Positions 29,748-31,712 of a stretch of 31,712 nt of DNA are shown here, one piece after another; position 1 is the stretch's first letter; the number at the start of each line of letters is the position of its first letter. The stretch covers positions 1-31,712 of the forward strand of contig JAOZUJ010000003.1 of the NCBI GenBank assembly GCA_029938745.1, read 5' to 3'. The translations under genes and the position numbers were made by a program. The notes beneath the pieces are model-generated. The model saw only the letters and a list, made by a program, of their open reading frames with translations, did no database searches and was not told the DNA's origin. The DNA is from Candidatus Moraniibacteriota bacterium (lineage in GTDB: Bacteria; Patescibacteriota; Minisyncoccia; Moranbacterales; GCA-2747515).

Positions 29748-30545
29748 TTATTTAATAATATTATAACTACCCAAAACATTTACATCTACAAATGTTTTGA
29801 GGAAATTTATTGCATCACACATATTTTTATTTTCCATACTTTCATCAATATCAATATAAAAAATATAATCATTCATTTTTTTTCCTGTTGGAATTGACTC
29901 AATTTTTGATAGATTAAGATCCTTGATCTTAAAAACAGACAAAATCTCAAATAATAATCCAGAACGATCTCTCTTCGGCGTAACAATAATTGATGTTTTT
30001 TCACCTGCCATCAATCGCCTACCTGTGCCAATTTCTATAAAACGTGTGACATTATTATGCTTATCACTAATATTTTTTTTGATAATGTTAAGTTTATAAT
30101 ATTCTGCTGCATCAGGACTACCAATCGCCGCAATATTTTTATCTGTTGCAGCCAACTCCATTGCACGTGATGTCGATGGTGATTCGGTCACAGTGATGCC
30201 ATTTTTGCGTAACTTATTCACATATACACTGCACTGTACCAATGCCTGCGCATGTGACATTACTGTTGTAAAATTTTTATCTTGAGCTGCAATCACATGT
30301 GCAATTTTATAATCAAAACTATTAAAAATACGTACATTATTATTTTGAAGAGAAAGAAACGTCTCACGTATAGATCCTCCCTGCATGTTTTCAATTGGTA
30401 CGATTCCGCGATTTCCACTGCGTAAATTTTTAAATACTTCACTAATTGTGTCCACTGGTTCAATTTTTTTATCAGCATACTGTGCAAAAGCAACATTATA
30501 CGAATAACTAAACTTCGGACCAAGTGTGATAATTTTATTTATCAT
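29748..30545 (-). CDS. pheA: Prephenate dehydratase with ACT domain
   Basis: Converts prephenate to phenylpyruvate, the committed step to phenylalanine. Motifs in order: GPKFSYSYNVAF, GIVPIENMQGGSIRET, SHAQALVQC, TSRAMELAA, and NVTRFIEIG, which contains the catalytic Thr of the TRF motif. A C-terminal ACT domain (about 185-260) would bind phenylalanine for feedback control; its ESRP motif reads ESIP. At 265 residues it is a monofunctional enzyme without a chorismate mutase domain. Its ATG overlaps the tyrA stop by four bases (ATGA), so translation is coupled. Confidence 0.94.
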   Translation of the reverse strand: MINKIITLGPKFSYSYNVAFAQYADKKIEPVDTISEVFKNLRSGNRGIVPIENMQGGSIRETFLSLQNNNVRIFNSFDYKIAHVIAAQDKNFTTVMSHAQALVQCSVYVNKLRKNGITVTESPSTSRAMELAATDKNIAAIGSPDAAEYYKLNIIKKNISDKHNNVTRFIEIGTGRRLMAGEKTSIIVTPKRDRSGLLFEILSVFKIKDLNLSKIESIPTGKKMNDYIFYIDIDESMENKNMCDAINFLKTFVDVNVLGSYNIIK

Positions 30546-31369
30546 GATAATACTTTTATTAATTTATCAGTAACTTCCATTGAGCGCTCTGCCACTGTGC
30601 CAAAATATTTTTTACTTTTCTCAAAAATATCGTGAAATGCTTGTGTGTCTCCATCTTTTACTGTTTGAAATAATTCATCAACGGATTCTTTGTATGTTTG
30701 TATCACTTCTTTTGCATATGGATTATATGTTTGCATATCTGCATAAAGATCTGAATCCTGCGCCAAAATCCGTCCGACACCATACAAACGCATTAAATAC
30801 ACTGGTGTTGAAATCTTTTCTCCTTTTTCCAGATCATAATCCATTTTTTCCAATGCAGAACCAAGTGATAATGTAGAAAAGTGTGTAAGACATTGAATTG
30901 TTGCCATTTGTTTATCATGTTCCTCCACTGTCATTTCCAATACTTTCAATCCCAATGATTCCAAAAACTCTTTATACCACGAAACATAACTTTCACCTCG
31001 CTCATGACATAAGATAAAATGTTGATGCATAAAATCAGTTGTTGGACCAAAGAGCGGATGTCCTCCCACAACTGTAACTGTCGACTGTGCATTTTGCATC
31101 TTTTCCATTGGCAACATCTTTACAGACGTGAAGTCTGTGAGCATCGCATCTTTTTTCATTACTGGCACAATCTCATCAATGACATCCATTGTTGTATGTA
31201 TTGGTACAGTTATTATGACAACATCTCCCTGTGCTGCAACATCTTTGTTCGTCAATTGCGTGCCAACATCAGCAATCAAAACAGTATACCCCTGTGACAA
31301 AAATTCCTGTGCAAATTTTTGTCCCATTTGTCCGCTACCTCCAATGATCGAAATTATTTTTGGTTTCAT
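30542..31369 (-). CDS. tyrA: Prephenate dehydrogenase, TyrA (T-protein-like, without chorismate mutase)
   Basis: Oxidatively decarboxylates prephenate to 4-hydroxyphenylpyruvate for tyrosine. The NAD-binding motif is IIGGSGQMGQKF (about 8-19). VPIHTTMD, DFTSVKMLPMEKM, GGHPLFGPTTDF and EEHDKQMATIQCLTHF follow, and the C-terminal half has ILAQDSDLYADMQTYNP. This order closely resembles the dehydrogenase part of the E. coli bifunctional T-protein, but the N-terminal chorismate mutase is absent and the protein is 275 residues. The -10-like TATAAA lies directly before the ATG, so a leaderless start is possible. It heads the tyrA-pheA-ilvE operon. Confidence 0.94.
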   Translation of the reverse strand: MKPKIISIIGGSGQMGQKFAQEFLSQGYTVLIADVGTQLTNKDVAAQGDVVIITVPIHTTMDVIDEIVPVMKKDAMLTDFTSVKMLPMEKMQNAQSTVTVVGGHPLFGPTTDFMHQHFILCHERGESYVSWYKEFLESLGLKVLEMTVEEHDKQMATIQCLTHFSTLSLGSALEKMDYDLEKGEKISTPVYLMRLYGVGRILAQDSDLYADMQTYNPYAKEVIQTYKESVDELFQTVKDGDTQAFHDIFEKSKKYFGTVAERSMEVTDKLIKVLS

Positions 31370-31398
31370 AAAAAAATTTTATACTGTTAGAAATATGT

Positions 31399-31431
31399 CA
31401 TCATGCAGACAATTGTTATGTCTGCATGATG
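31399..31431. terminator. Hairpin between the 57-aa gene and tyrA
   Basis: A perfect 13-bp stem CATCATGCAGACA/TGTCTGCATGATG with a seven-base loop. On the - strand the T-rich tail is weak (ACATATTTCT); the clear T run is on the + side. It probably ends the 57-aa gene's transcript, and it also forms the start of the tyrA upstream region. Confidence 0.65.
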
Positions 31432-31450
31432 TTTTTGTTTAGTGAGATAT

Positions 31451-31624
31451 TTACCACCCAGCTGAACGTTTTTTCTTTTTTGGCTCAACAATCGTTTTCC
31501 CAAATTGTTGTGCAATGACCTCGCAAGATGTTCTTGCTGGTCTTGGCGTAGCATCAACTTCTTTTGTGTCTTGCACATCCTTTGATGTGCTCGCCTCTCT
31601 TGTTGTTGCATTACTTTTAGACAT
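31451..31624 (-). CDS. Small basic hypothetical protein, 57 aa
   Basis: I do not recognise this protein. It begins MSKSNATTREAST and is rich in Ser, Thr, Asp and Lys, probably disordered in the first half. A short ordered-looking segment SCEVIAQQFGKTIVEP follows, and the tail is PKKKKRSAGW. The start at 31624 is favoured over an upstream in-frame ATG because GGGGAG (31638-31633) sits eight bases before it, and a TATAAT (31661-31656 on the - strand) lies about 30 bases upstream. A terminator-like hairpin follows. Confidence 0.62.
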   Translation of the reverse strand: MSKSNATTREASTSKDVQDTKEVDATPRPARTSCEVIAQQFGKTIVEPKKKKRSAGW

Positions 31625-31712
31625 TGTATTCACTCCCCGCTTTGCAGTAAACCATATTATAAACAAAAAACTGTATCTCCCGATGAGACCAGCTTCTCTT
31701 TGCTAACAATAT

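Noticed and set aside
31370..31450. Attenuator or T-box leader for the tyrA operon
   Set aside because: Only one hairpin is present, with no leader peptide rich in Phe or Tyr and no T-box consensus; it is more simply the terminator of the preceding small gene.
1..31712. Alternative genetic code with UGA read as Gly, as in some groups of this radiation
   Set aside because: UGA acts as a terminal stop in several genes (for example tyrA and the phosphoesterase), and the conserved proteins read through normally in the standard bacterial code.
1..31712. CRISPR array or prophage
   Set aside because: No regularly spaced direct repeats and no phage structural, integrase or terminase genes are visible; the repeats present are inverted or only two copies.

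Overview
This window is an AT-rich bacterial chromosome segment that reads with the standard bacterial code. Its gene set suggests a small-genome, fermentative or anaerobic member of the Patescibacteria (Candidate Phyla Radiation), probably Parcubacteria-like. That placement is inference. It rests on compact core proteins that lack usual domains (Rel without its C-terminal half, MiaB without TRAM, DnaX without its zinc module), a conserved acidic protein of a type I associate with this radiation, a superoxide reductase instead of an aerobic defence set, and many unrecognised small genes. No rRNA, phage, CRISPR array or insertion sequence with a transposase was found.

Layout. 1-5115: a small possibly truncated ORF, rarA (-), a short bifunctional rel (+), then parA-parB (-). 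5116-10370: tRNA-Leu(CAA), an unknown gene, folD and uppP (-), an unknown 117-aa gene, a membrane-anchored GH26-like glycoside hydrolase and an unknown coiled-coil protein. 10432-15811 (-): glmS, a HAD hydrolase, an MsbA-like ABC exporter and yvcK/glmR. 15977-19285: a GlcG/DUF336 protein (+), then a TPR membrane protein and a Cys-rich secreted protein in one transcription unit (-). 19415-22508 (-): khpA with a tiny basic ORF in front of it, superoxide reductase, a DEDDh exonuclease, an ASCH protein and miaB. 22719-26737 (+ except one gene): a conserved acidic protein, GtrA-like membrane protein, an unknown gene (-), dnaX and tRNA-Gln(TTG). 26782-31624: an unknown membrane protein (-), a class IV aminotransferase and YfcE-like phosphoesterase (+), then tyrA-pheA-ilvE (-) and a 57-aa basic protein.

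How the parts work together. GlmS makes glucosamine-6-phosphate for peptidoglycan. YvcK/GlmR, known in Bacillus to stimulate GlmS, is encoded two genes upstream, and UppP recycles the undecaprenyl carrier, so cell-wall precursor supply is a clear theme. tyrA-pheA plus a class IV aminotransferase form a compact module that can take prephenate to tyrosine and phenylalanine; no chorismate mutase lies in the window.

The non-coding sequence is also informative. There are two 113-bp copies (about 90% identical, no indels) of a long inverted-repeat element, and two copies of a 32-bp palindromic motif with a CACGTG-type core. An E. coli-type dnaX slippery heptamer sits in frame with an immediate -1 stop. 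Several housekeeping genes have a -10 box only 6-10 nt before ATG, suggesting leaderless mRNAs, whereas the unrecognised small genes carry strong Shine-Dalgarno sequences.
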